Of a DNA stretch of 11,913 nucleotides, positions 1 to 6,761 are shown piece after piece. A program made the translations under genes and the position numbers. The stretch is from an uncultured Anaerolineaceae bacterium (lineage in GTDB: Bacteria > Chloroflexota > Anaerolineae > Anaerolineales > Anaerolineaceae). How positions within the stretch are numbered: the first letter of the stretch is position 1; each line of letters starts with the position of its first letter. Under the pieces are notes generated by a model, which was not told where the DNA came from, did not search any database, and saw only the letters and a list, made by a program, of their open reading frames with translations. The stretch spans positions 1 to 11,913 of the forward strand of contig CALDSL010000370.1 of assembly GCA_937920255.1 (NCBI GenBank), given 5' to 3'.

Positions 1-30
1 AGATCAGGATAAATGGCAGTATTCGAAATT

Positions 31-52
31 GATATATCTGATAAAATTTATC
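31..52. promoter_or_regulatory. Two adjacent palindromes upstream of the metal-handling genes
   Basis: Seen directly: an 8-bp palindrome GATATATC at 31-38 and, one base later, GATAAA-A-TTTATC at 40-52. They lie 43-64 bp before the start codon at 95, in an AT-rich stretch where a promoter would be expected. A TTGATA (29-34) could serve as a -35 box but I see no convincing -10 at the right distance. Placement before a metal-transport gene fits an operator for a metal sensor, but no sensor gene is in the window, so that role is inference. Confidence 0.35.
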
Positions 53-94
53 TACATCACAAGATAAACCTGCATATTCCCTCCGGAGGGCCTT

Positions 95-1171
95 TTGGTT
101 AATATTCTCCTCGCCTTCGTCACCGGGCTGACCACCGGCGGCCTCAGTTGTCTGGCGGTACAGGGCGGCCTGCTGGCCAGTTCGCTGGCCGGGCAGATCG
201 AACAGGACGTGAAAAACATCCCTGCCAGAGCGGGCGGCAAAAAACGCCGCGGCCGCGCCCCGGCCAACCCGCGCGCCGGGTTGGCGCTGCCCATCCTGGT
301 GTTTCTGGCTGCCAAGCTGCTGGCCTACACCCTGCTGGGCGCGCTGCTGGGGCTGGCCGGCCAGGCGTTCGAGCTTTCGCCCATCACCCGCGCCGCGCTG
401 CAAATCGGCATCGGCATCTTCATGCTCGGCACTGCGCTGCGCATGCTGGACGTGCACCCCATTTTCCGCTACTTTGTCATCGAGCCGCCGGCGTTCATCC
501 GCCGCCGGCTGCGCCGCACCGCCAGCGGCGCGGACGGGTCCAGCCTGGCCACTCCGGCCCTGCTGGGGGTGATGACGGTGCTGATCCCGTGCGGCGTGAC
601 CCAGGCGATGATGGCCGCCGCCATCAGCACCGCCAGCCCGCTCACCGGCGCGGCGCTGATGGCCGCGTTTACCCTGGGCGCCAGCCCGGTATTCTTCGCG
701 GTGGCCTATTTTGCCACCCGGCTGGGCGCGCGCATGGAAAAAAACTTCATGCGCTTTGTGGCCGTGGTGATCCTTGTGCTGTCGATCTTCACCATCGACA
801 CCGGCATCGCCCTGGCCGGTTCGCCGGTTTCGATCACGCGCGCCGTCAGCCGCATATTGCCGCAGCCCGCCGGACAGACGTCGCCGGCCGCCACGGCCGA
901 AAGCGGCGTGATCACCATCAACGTCTACGATACCGCCTACGCTCCGAACGTGATCCACGCCGAGGCCGGCGTGCCGCTCAAACTGCGCCTGGTCACTCAG
1001 GATGTGCGCTCGTGCTCGCGCGCGTTTGTGATTCCCTCGCTCAACGTACAGCGGCTGCTGGATGCCACCGGCGTGGCCGAGGTGGATATTCCGCCGCAGG
1101 AGAAAGGCACGCAAATGCCCTTCTCATGCTCAATGGGCATGTACGGCGGGATTATCCTGTTTGATCTATAA
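95..1171 (+). CDS. TauE/SafE (DsbD_2-like) membrane transporter fused to a C-terminal cupredoxin domain
   Basis: A 358-residue membrane protein likely to handle copper or a related soft metal, or to carry thiol electrons, across the cytoplasmic membrane. About six hydrophobic segments fill residues 1-240, interrupted by a basic loop (about 35-58). The first helix carries GGLSCLAVQGG with Cys19, and a later helix carries IPCGVTQA with Cys166. A Cys pair in such helices is typical of the CcdA/DsbD/TauE-like superfamily. Residues of about 270-358 look like a cupredoxin-type metal site: CSRAF (Cys307) and SCSMGM (Cys345, Met347, Met349) near the C-terminus. The start is TTG at 95, supported by GGAGGG at 85-90; an in-frame stop lies at 65-67. 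The next gene, 12 nt downstream, encodes an HMA metallochaperone, supporting metal handling. The family is fairly sure; the metal and direction of transport are not. Confidence 0.85.
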   Translation: MVNILLAFVTGLTTGGLSCLAVQGGLLASSLAGQIEQDVKNIPARAGGKKRRGRAPANPRAGLALPILVFLAAKLLAYTLLGALLGLAGQAFELSPITRAALQIGIGIFMLGTALRMLDVHPIFRYFVIEPPAFIRRRLRRTASGADGSSLATPALLGVMTVLIPCGVTQAMMAAAISTASPLTGAALMAAFTLGASPVFFAVAYFATRLGARMEKNFMRFVAVVILVLSIFTIDTGIALAGSPVSITRAVSRILPQPAGQTSPAATAESGVITINVYDTAYAPNVIHAEAGVPLKLRLVTQDVRSCSRAFVIPSLNVQRLLDATGVAEVDIPPQEKGTQMPFSCSMGMYGGIILFDL

Positions 1172-1183
1172 AGGGAGCTAGCT

Positions 1184-1393
1184 GTGAAAACCCGCATCAC
1201 ATTGAACATTAAGGGCATGGAATGCCCCAACTGCGCCATGACCCTGGAAGGCATCGAGGACAAGCTGCCGGGCGTGCTGCGCGCTGAAGCCAGCTACCGC
1301 CGCGCTGAAATGCAGGTGGAGTACGACCCCGCGCAAGTCAGCGAGGACCAGATCCGCGAAGCCGTGCGGCGATTGGGGTATACCGTCGTATAG
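1184..1393 (+). CDS. Heavy-metal-associated (HMA) domain protein, CopZ-like metallochaperone
   Basis: A 69-residue single-domain cytoplasmic protein that fits the HMA/CopZ fold over its whole length. The metal-binding loop GMECPNC is at residues 11-17, with Cys14 and Cys17 as the expected ligands, followed by the usual helix, acidic strand EVEYD-like segment and a final GYTVV. Proteins of this family bind Cu(I) or another soft metal and pass it to transporters. The start is GTG at 1184, with AGGGAG at 1172-1177 and a 6-nt spacer. Only 12 nt separate it from the membrane transporter gene, so the two are almost certainly co-transcribed, and the chaperone probably delivers metal to, or takes it from, that partner. 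Which metal it binds cannot be read from the sequence. Confidence 0.9.
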   Translation: MKTRITLNIKGMECPNCAMTLEGIEDKLPGVLRAEASYRRAEMQVEYDPAQVSEDQIREAVRRLGYTVV

Positions 1394-1471
1394 GGTGCTC
1401 TGCGAGCAGGCGCGCCCCACAAGCGCGATTTAAGTTATTCGTTGGAAGGTTGAACAACCCACTTAAACAAA

Positions 1472-1503
1472 AACGGCGAGAAGGAAAAAACCTTCCCGCC
1501 GTT
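1472..1503. terminator. Bidirectional intrinsic terminator between convergent genes
   Basis: Arms AACGGCGaGAAGG (1472-1484) and CCTTCcCGCCGTT (1491-1503) pair over 13 positions with one A/C mismatch around an AAAAAA loop. On the minus strand the stem is followed by TTTGTTT, a good U-tract for the gene ending at 1521. On the plus strand the tail is the weaker CTGATTTTCC, serving the HMA gene. Weaker hairpins TGCTC/GAGCA (1396-1408) and CGCGC/GCGCG (1411-1427) precede it. Confidence 0.8.
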
Positions 1504-1520
1504 CTGATTTTCCATCCAGG

Positions 1521-1886
1521 CTAGGCGCTGCCGCCACGGTGCATATCGTCTTTCCACAGATCCTCAAAACCAATTGCGTCCATCCACTGCACCCAGGGAT
1601 CCAGCCGGTCGATTTCAATGTCCACCTCGCCATCATTCTCGATGGTGTTGGCGGGCACTTCCTCGGTATCCCAACTGGGATCAAATATCTCCTGCGCGCT
1701 CAAATGCAGACCGCCCTTGGAACCGCTGTGCGCCACATTCACATCCCCCTCTTCCAGCACGACCTTGCGGAATGCGGGCGGCCACTCCACGAGAATGCGG
1801 CGACCGCATTCGGGGCATACCCATTCTTCGGCGCCATCAGGATGTGTATGTTTTAGCACCATCAGGTGCGTCTGTTCGTTCATCAT
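1521..1886 (-). CDS. Small acidic protein with one CPxC zinc-knuckle-like motif, function unknown
   Basis: A 121-residue protein not assigned to a named family. The sequence shows an N-terminal stretch MNEQTHLMVLKH, then EEWVCPECGRRILVEWPP with a CPECG knuckle, then a very acidic C-terminal half rich in Asp, Glu and Trp. One CxxC pair alone would give half a zinc site, so metal binding might need a dimer or the nearby His residues (KHTH). The two tandem ATG codons at 1886 and 1883 are preceded by AAAGGGA with a 5-8 nt spacer on the minus strand. The frame stays open 15 codons further up to 1931, but without such a site. The gene faces the metal-handling pair tail to tail and shares its terminator, so it is an independent unit. 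Confidence 0.7.
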   Translation of the reverse strand: MMNEQTHLMVLKHTHPDGAEEWVCPECGRRILVEWPPAFRKVVLEEGDVNVAHSGSKGGLHLSAQEIFDPSWDTEEVPANTIENDGEVDIEIDRLDPWVQWMDAIGFEDLWKDDMHRGGSA

Positions 1887-1983
1887 TACCGTCCCTTTAA
1901 AAATATCAGACCTGATCAACGCCAGGTCCAATCCACATGCACATTCAAACCTGAACGATGATAACCATAATGTTCATACCGGT

Positions 1984-2028
1984 ATTATATCGGCTATAGA
2001 TATAAGAGGTAGTGGGATATTCCCTACC
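1984..2028 (-). promoter_or_regulatory. Minus-strand promoter with an inverted repeat over its -35 region
   Basis: On the minus strand a perfect TATAAT occupies 1989-1984, which would start transcription near 1977 and give a leader of about 90 nt to the gene starting at 1886. The expected -35 position (about 2007-2012) has no recognisable box but is overlapped by an imperfect inverted repeat at 2008-2028: GGTAgtGGGA and TCCCTACC around TAT, two bases bulged. Such an arrangement suits regulator-dependent control, which is inference. Confidence 0.4.
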
Positions 2029-2256
2029 CGAACATGACATTCATCCAGTATTCTCCACCATCTGTATAATGATTCCCCCCAGATATTGGCCTGTTTTTCC
2101 CCCATATTGTCCTTGCCTTCTCATATTTGCAACTGTAAAATGAATATGGTATGGATTGATTATCCAAAGAAACAACACAACTGACATTGAAACCACCATG
2201 ACTGACGTTGGAGTACCAAACGCAGTCTTTTTTGTTTTTACAAACGGCATTGCAGG
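2029..2256. other. AT-rich intergenic stretch with a possible minus-strand gene remnant
   Basis: This stretch is clearly more AT-rich than the genes around it. On the minus strand an open frame of about 93 codons runs from about 2305 to the stop at 2024-2026. Its product is rich in Cys, Asn and Tyr, with segments such as CNAVCKNKKDC and GGNHYTDGGEYW. It has no ATG start at its head and no ribosome-binding site, and it would overlap the first 19 bases of the regulator gene on the other strand. It may be the tail of a decayed or transferred gene, or chance. No convincing plus-strand promoter was seen. Confidence 0.25.
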
Positions 2257-2280
2257 CAGCCCACAGGGCTGAATAAAGGA
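2257..2280 (+). promoter_or_regulatory. Leader hairpin and ribosome-binding site of the BTAD regulator
   Basis: A perfect 6-bp hairpin, CAGCCC-ACA-GGGCTG, fills 2257-2271. It is followed directly by AAAGGA at 2275-2280, which sits 6 nt before the GTG start at 2287. The site decides the start. The hairpin leaves the ribosome-binding site free, and whether it matters for expression is unknown. Confidence 0.4.
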
Positions 2281-2286
2281 ATTGGG

Positions 2287-5043
2287 GTGAAACGATCTCC
2301 TGCAAAATTTGCCGCGCCGGTTCCTGCCAAGGAACGCTTCCTCACAAACCCCGTGCTGGAGCTTGCGCTGCGCAGCCGTTTCTCAGTATTCACCGCGCCA
2401 TCGGGCTACCTGCCCACCGCCCAGCTTGCGGCAGTGGTGCAGCAGCGCGGCCTGCCGCTGGTATGGCTGCGCGCCGGCGAGGAGGATCGCGACCCGGGCG
2501 TTCTGCTCACGTCGCTGATCCGCGCCCTGCGCAAGAGCGCGCCCGCCGCCGGTTCAGATACCCTGGCCGCCATGCGCCGCCAGCCCGGCCCGGTGGGTGG
2601 CTGGGCGCTGCTGTTTGCCGCAGCCGCCGCGGATTACAACGCCGCCCTGGCGGATGCCGGCGTGCTGGTGATCGAGCACGCCGGCAAGTTGTCTGGCACG
2701 GCGTGCATTGCGCTGCTGGGCGCGCATTTTTTGCCCCTGCTGTCCGAATCGATTCACGCGGTGGTGCTGACCCACGAGTTGTTACCACCTGGTTCCTTTC
2801 CGATCCAGGCGCAGCAGTTCCGCGAACGCGATTTACAGATCAACGAGCAGGCCGGACTGGACCTCGCCCGCGATCTGTCCACCAGCCTGTCCGAGCGCAG
2901 CGTGCGCCGCTTGATCTCGTTGAGCGCGGGGCGCATGGGCGTGGTGGAAAATCTGTCGCTGGCCAGCAATATCATTGGCCGCGGCATCGTCGACCGCAGC
3001 ATCGATGAATCGCGCAGCCTGGATGATCTGCTGCTGCGGCTCAGCCGGGCCTGGATTAACATGCTCAACCCGGTGACGTCCAGCACGGCTCTGGTGGCGG
3101 TGCAAATGCGCGACTTCCACCCCGAGATGATGCATTCCGTCATCTCAGCCGACCTGCCAGAAGGCGCAACCTGGCTGCAGCAACTAAGCGGCGACTGGCA
3201 ACATGTTCTGTGCTCCTGGGCGCCGCCCCTGCAAACCGCGCTCAGGGTGCGCCAGCAGACCAACCCGAACCTGCTGCATGCCATGGCGCGGCAAATGGAT
3301 CGGGAGGGCATGGCCGAGGAGGCCGCGCGCATGTACTTGAACGTGGGCGATTATCCCCGCGCCGCCGAGTCGATTTCCGGGCTGGCCAGCGAAATGCTCG
3401 ACCTGGGGCAGTGGCAAACGCTCGAATCCTGGCTGAAGCGCCTGCCTGAAGCGGTGCAGAGCGATTGGCCCTGGCTGGTATATGCCGGGGGCGAGCTGGC
3501 CGCCACCCGCAAAGAAGGCCAGACCGCGCGGCGCATGTTCTCGCTCTCCACCGAGCTGTTCCGCCGCCAGCGCAGCGCCGAGGGTATCTGCCAGAGCCTG
3601 CTGACCGAGAGCGTGCTGGCCGCCTGGCAGGGAGATCACGCCGCGGCGCTCAACACCGCCCACGCCGCGCGCTCCGAGGCGCGTGAGGCCGGACTGCTGC
3701 TGTTCGAAGCCTACGCCGACTGGGAGGCCGGTTGCCTGTACGCCGATGAGCAACTGTTTGAAACCGCCCGGCAGTTCTTTGAGGAATGCCGCGCCGCCGC
3801 GCTGCAAGCCGGCGCGCCACTGGTGGCCGACCTGGCGGTGCAGGTGATGGGGCTGATCGACCAGCGCATCGAGCTGGCGCAGCAATCGGAGCAGTTCCGC
3901 CAACGGCTGGAGACGCTCAAAACCTCTCAGGAAGACGTGGCGCGCGCCATACAGGCCGTGCTTTCCTCGCCGGCCAGCAACCTGAACCTGCTGCTGGCCG
4001 AGCGCGGCTGGTCGCGCATCCCGCTCAACCTGAAAACCCATTCCTTCGAGGTTGCGTCTTCGCAGTCTGAAGGGCGCGGGCTGGGTTCGCTGTGGCAGAG
4101 CTTGCTCTCGGTGTTCCATACGCCCCCGCGCGAGCCGCCGCCGGAACTTCCGCGCGCATTCGAGCCGCGCATCCCCATCACCGCCGCGCCGGCGCCTGTC
4201 CCGCAGGCTCCTCCAGCCCCACCGGCCGATGAGCCAGCGGAGCAGGAGCCGCCGGTGATAGAAGAGGCAGAAGCCGCGCCAGAAACGCCACCGCAGCTCA
4301 CCGCCTACCTGCTCGGCCCGTTCCAGGTGCTGGTGGAGGACAAGCCGGTGACGGGCTGGTCGGGTGGGCGCGGGCGCACGCTGTTCCAGTACCTGCTGGC
4401 CAACCACGACCGCCCGCGCACGCGCGATGAATTGATGGCGGTGTTCTGGCCTGAATCTTCCGAAAAGGCGGCGCGCAACAACCTGAATGTGGCCGTGCAT
4501 GGGCTGCGGCAGGCCGTGCGCGGCGTCAGCAATTTGAACATCATCATTTACCGCGAGGGCGCTTACCGCATCAACCCGGATCTCAATCTGTGGCTGGACG
4601 TGGACGTGTTCGAATGCCACTTGAACCTGGCGCGCCAGGCGGACGCCGACGGCGACCAGCCCGGCGCCATCCGCGCCCTCGAGACGGCCACCAACATCTA
4701 CCGCGATGACTTTCTCAGCAGCGACCCGTATGAAGAATGGGCGCTGCCGGTGCGCGAGCGGCTGCGGCTGATCTACCTGGAAGCCCTCGACCGGCTCAGC
4801 AGCCTGTATTTCAACCAGGGGCAGTACGCCGCCGCCGCGGCGCTGTGCCAGCGCCTGCTGGCGCGCGATGCCTGCCGCGAAGACACCCACTGCCGCCTGA
4901 TGCTGTGCTATACCCACATGGGCGAGCGCCACCTGGCGCTGCGCCAGTTCCAAATCTGCTCCGACGCGCTGCGCGAGGAACTGAACACCACGCCCTCGCC
5001 GGCGACGCTCCAACTTTTTCAAAAAATACGCCGTCAGATGTAA
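2287..5043 (+). CDS. Large BTAD-family transcriptional regulator with MalT-like N-terminal module and TPR-like middle
   Basis: A 918-residue cytoplasmic regulator. Residues of about 15-330 resemble the ATPase module of MalT/LuxR-type regulators, but the P-loop position reads APSGYLPTA (37-45), lacking the Lys and Gly-Lys-Thr of Walker A. The Walker B position reads GVLVIEHAG (125-133) without the usual Asp pair, so nucleotide binding is doubtful. Residues of about 330-590 form helical TPR-like repeats (for example MAEEAARMYLNVGDYPRAAE). A proline-rich linker covers about 612-670. Then come an OmpR-type winged helix (about 671-765; LLGPFQVLVEDKPV, RNNLNVAVHGLRQ) and a BTAD domain (about 770-918). 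Proteins of this architecture bind DNA through the winged helix and sense signals through the helical parts. The start GTG is supported by AAAGGA at 2275-2280. It precedes three same-strand genes it may control. Confidence 0.88.
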   Translation: MKRSPAKFAAPVPAKERFLTNPVLELALRSRFSVFTAPSGYLPTAQLAAVVQQRGLPLVWLRAGEEDRDPGVLLTSLIRALRKSAPAAGSDTLAAMRRQPGPVGGWALLFAAAAADYNAALADAGVLVIEHAGKLSGTACIALLGAHFLPLLSESIHAVVLTHELLPPGSFPIQAQQFRERDLQINEQAGLDLARDLSTSLSERSVRRLISLSAGRMGVVENLSLASNIIGRGIVDRSIDESRSLDDLLLRLSRAWINMLNPVTSSTALVAVQMRDFHPEMMHSVISADLPEGATWLQQLSGDWQHVLCSWAPPLQTALRVRQQTNPNLLHAMARQMDREGMAEEAARMYLNVGDYPRAAESISGLASEMLDLGQWQTLESWLKRLPEAVQSDWPWLVYAGGELAATRKEGQTARRMFSLSTELFRRQRSAEGICQSLLTESVLAAWQGDHAAALNTAHAARSEAREAGLLLFEAYADWEAGCLYADEQLFETARQFFEECRAAALQAGAPLVADLAVQVMGLIDQRIELAQQSEQFRQRLETLKTSQEDVARAIQAVLSSPASNLNLLLAERGWSRIPLNLKTHSFEVASSQSEGRGLGSLWQSLLSVFHTPPREPPPELPRAFEPRIPITAAPAPVPQAPPAPPADEPAEQEPPVIEEAEAAPETPPQLTAYLLGPFQVLVEDKPVTGWSGGRGRTLFQYLLANHDRPRTRDELMAVFWPESSEKAARNNLNVAVHGLRQAVRGVSNLNIIIYREGAYRINPDLNLWLDVDVFECHLNLARQADADGDQPGAIRALETATNIYRDDFLSSDPYEEWALPVRERLRLIYLEALDRLSSLYFNQGQYAAAAALCQRLLARDACREDTHCRLMLCYTHMGERHLALRQFQICSDALREELNTTPSPATLQLFQKIRRQM

Positions 5044-5061
5044 GTAGGCAGCGTATCGATA

Positions 5062-5089
5062 TGGATAACATTTACTATTTAGGTATAAT
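5062..5089 (+). promoter_or_regulatory. Candidate sigma-70-type promoter before the 154-residue protein gene
   Basis: TGGATA (5062-5067, 4 of 6 to consensus) lies 16 bp before a perfect TATAAT (5084-5089). A second TATAAT follows at 5090-5095. Use of this promoter would give a leader of about 175 nt containing the inverted repeats described next. Confidence 0.4.
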
Positions 5090-5139
5090 TATAATTAATT
5101 ATTTCCCTCCTCAAAATTAATCAAAAATCAAGCGGATAT

Positions 5140-5204
5140 TAAGCAGCGCTGCTTATCATGGGGTTGTCAAGGGCAGTTGCAGGGCCCGCGCTGCCCGCGA
5201 CCCC
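5140..5204 (+). promoter_or_regulatory. 16-bp palindrome and nested hairpin in the leader before 5274
   Basis: A perfect palindrome TAAGCAGCGCTGCTTA spans 5140-5155. It is followed by nested arms: GGGGT (5160-5164) with ACCCC (5200-5204), enclosing GGGCAG (5171-5176) with CTGCCC (5191-5196). No U-tract follows, so this is not a classical terminator. The palindrome could be an operator or an RNA hairpin. Its half-sites recur at 7010-7029 before the protease gene. Confidence 0.4.
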
Positions 5205-5273
5205 TCGACCAGGGTACGGTCAAACGATCAACCCGTTTTACGATAACTGGAAGCGAAAACGCAGGAGGGTAAA

Positions 5274-5738
5274 ATGCCTTTCGAATCAGTGATTGCACCT
5301 GTATATGACGGCACAATGACGTCGGTGGTCTATGAAGGATCTCCGTTCACCGTGCCGACCCCCAACAACATCATCCGCACCGATCAGGACTGGGGTGTGC
5401 ATATCGAATGGACGATGAGCGGTGTCGCGCTGCTGTTCCTCGAGAACTTCAACCCGGATGCTGTCTTCCGGCTCTTGACCTACCTCGAACGCATCGGCCC
5501 AGGCGCTGGCGCTGTTCTGCCCAACCCCGCCATGGAAGTCCCCATTACGGCCGGCACGTTGGCCGGCAACACCCGCACGTATACCGCGGATCTGCAGTTC
5601 CCCGCCGGTTCCGTTCCGGTTGGAAATTATCACCTGACCAGCGTGGTCCAACTGTACCACGATGCTGCCCCTGCCGGCACCCCGGTGCCCATCGGTGGCT
5701 TCATCGAACTGCCAATGGTGATGTTCTTCAACCCGTAA
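5274..5738 (+). CDS. 154-residue single-domain protein of unknown function, predicted beta-rich
   Basis: Not recognised as a named family. There is no signal peptide and no membrane segment, so it is probably cytoplasmic. The pattern of short alternating hydrophobic stretches with turn-forming NP, GP and PxG motifs suggests a beta-sandwich covering residues of about 33-154. The segment from Asp106 to Leu121 (DLQFPAGSVPVGNYHL) closely resembles residues 249-264 of the next gene's product (DFSLQYPGLPTGVYRL), and the flanking strands align in the same order. The two proteins therefore seem to share a domain. The ATG start follows AGGAGGG at 5263-5269 with a 4-nt spacer, a very strong site that suggests high expression. 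It lies 230 nt after the BTAD regulator and is closed by its own terminator. Role unknown; a structural or ligand-binding partner of the next protein is a guess. Confidence 0.75.
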   Translation: MPFESVIAPVYDGTMTSVVYEGSPFTVPTPNNIIRTDQDWGVHIEWTMSGVALLFLENFNPDAVFRLLTYLERIGPGAGAVLPNPAMEVPITAGTLAGNTRTYTADLQFPAGSVPVGNYHLTSVVQLYHDAAPAGTPVPIGGFIELPMVMFFNP

Positions 5739-5754
5739 GATCCAACCCATCCCC

Positions 5755-5808
5755 ACACTGGCCCTGACTGTTAGAAGGATCAACCGGTCAGGGCCAGTGT
5801 TATCTTTT
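5755..5808 (+). terminator. Strong intrinsic terminator after the 154-residue protein gene
   Basis: ACACTGGCCCTGAC (5755-5768) and GTCAGGGCCAGTGT (5787-5800) are perfectly complementary over 14 bp. One U-G and one G-C pair extend the stem inward, and the U-rich tail TATCTTTTCC follows. It starts 16 nt after the stop codon. The next gene begins 41 nt after the tail with no clear promoter in between, so partial read-through may set the ratio of the two products. Confidence 0.85.
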
Positions 5809-5848
5809 CCGGCGCCCCGCGCGGGCGAGCGAAAAGGAGGGACCTTTT

Positions 5849-6736
5849 ATGTCCACGCAACAACCCGTGCACGAAGCTCCTGGCCAGCCGGTAGGAGATG
5901 ATTTCACCCAAATCCGCGGCATTGGGCCGGGGATTGCCAACCGGCTGCATAATGCCGGTATTTTGCGCTTTACCCAACTCGCCAGCCTTTCCCCCGAGGA
6001 AATTGTGGCCGCCATTGGCGATCTGATTGGCCTGACCGTCGAGCGCGTGGAACAGCAGGACTGGGCCGGGCAGGCGCGCGAGCTGTCGGAAATCCGCTAC
6101 GAACCGATCACCGACGAAAATGGCGGGCACCTGCATTACGCCACCTTCACCGCCGAACTGCTGCTGGATGCGGAAAACCGCGTGCGCCGTACACGCCTGG
6201 TGGACGTGCGCGCCGGGGTCGAGGACGCCTGGGCCGGCTGGGACGCCGACCGGGTGGTGCAGTTTTTCACCGGGCAATCAGGCCTGATCACCGAAGTCGA
6301 GCGCTCTCCAGAGCAGCCGGAACTCGAACCAGCCGTCGGGCAAGAACAAACGCCGGGTGTGGTCGAAATCGAGCAGGTGGCCGCGCTGCATCCCGAGACC
6401 GGCCAGCATGACCGCATCCTGCCCAGTGATTATCCGTTCCTGCTGTCGGTGACATTGAATCTATCGCAGGTGCGGCTGCCCAGCCCCGGCCCCCTGCGCT
6501 GCCAGGCCTGGGTGCAGGCCAAAGAACTTTCGAGCGGCGAGCGGCTGACTCTGGCAGAGTGGGATGAGATCAGCGATCCGCGCGAAGAAATCGACTTTTC
6601 CCTGCAGTACCCCGGGCTTCCTACCGGCGTGTATCGCCTGGAAGCCGCGGCGGTAATCGTCCCGGCCGGTGAGGTAATCCTGCCTGGGATACAACTGGCC
6701 GCGTTCCTGGAAGGCGAGATCTTGCAGGTGTTTTAG
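5849..6736 (+). CDS. Helix-hairpin-helix protein with C-terminal domain shared with the upstream protein
   Basis: A 295-residue protein, apparently cytoplasmic, with three parts. Residues of about 17-77 form a helix-hairpin-helix unit with the hallmark IRGIGPGIANRL (22-33), a fold that usually contacts DNA backbone or other proteins. Residues of about 80-148 form a compact segment (YATFTAELLLD, RRTRLVDVRAG, DAWAGWDADR) that I do not recognise by name. After an acidic linker, residues 193-295 form a beta-rich domain resembling the 154-residue protein encoded upstream. The ATG start is supported by AAGGAGGG at 5834-5841 with a 7-nt spacer. It sits downstream of a strong terminator and ends in another, so it may be expressed partly by read-through. 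Function is unknown. The HhH motif suggests a scaffold or nucleic-acid link, which is inference. Confidence 0.8.
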   Translation: MSTQQPVHEAPGQPVGDDFTQIRGIGPGIANRLHNAGILRFTQLASLSPEEIVAAIGDLIGLTVERVEQQDWAGQARELSEIRYEPITDENGGHLHYATFTAELLLDAENRVRRTRLVDVRAGVEDAWAGWDADRVVQFFTGQSGLITEVERSPEQPELEPAVGQEQTPGVVEIEQVAALHPETGQHDRILPSDYPFLLSVTLNLSQVRLPSPGPLRCQAWVQAKELSSGERLTLAEWDEISDPREEIDFSLQYPGLPTGVYRLEAAAVIVPAGEVILPGIQLAAFLEGEILQVF

Positions 6737-6761
6737 CCGCGGCCATCAGCGCCGTTCCCAT

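Noticed and set aside
1887..1931. Extension of the minus-strand acidic protein to position 1931
   Set aside because: The upstream start lacks a ribosome-binding site, while AAAGGGA sits properly before the ATG pair at 1886/1883.
3184..5022. Minus-strand open frame of about 600 codons opposite the BTAD regulator
   Set aside because: It is the antisense shadow of a GC-rich gene: composition rich in Arg, Gln, Gly and His, no domain, no ribosome-binding site, and the plus-strand product has clear domains.
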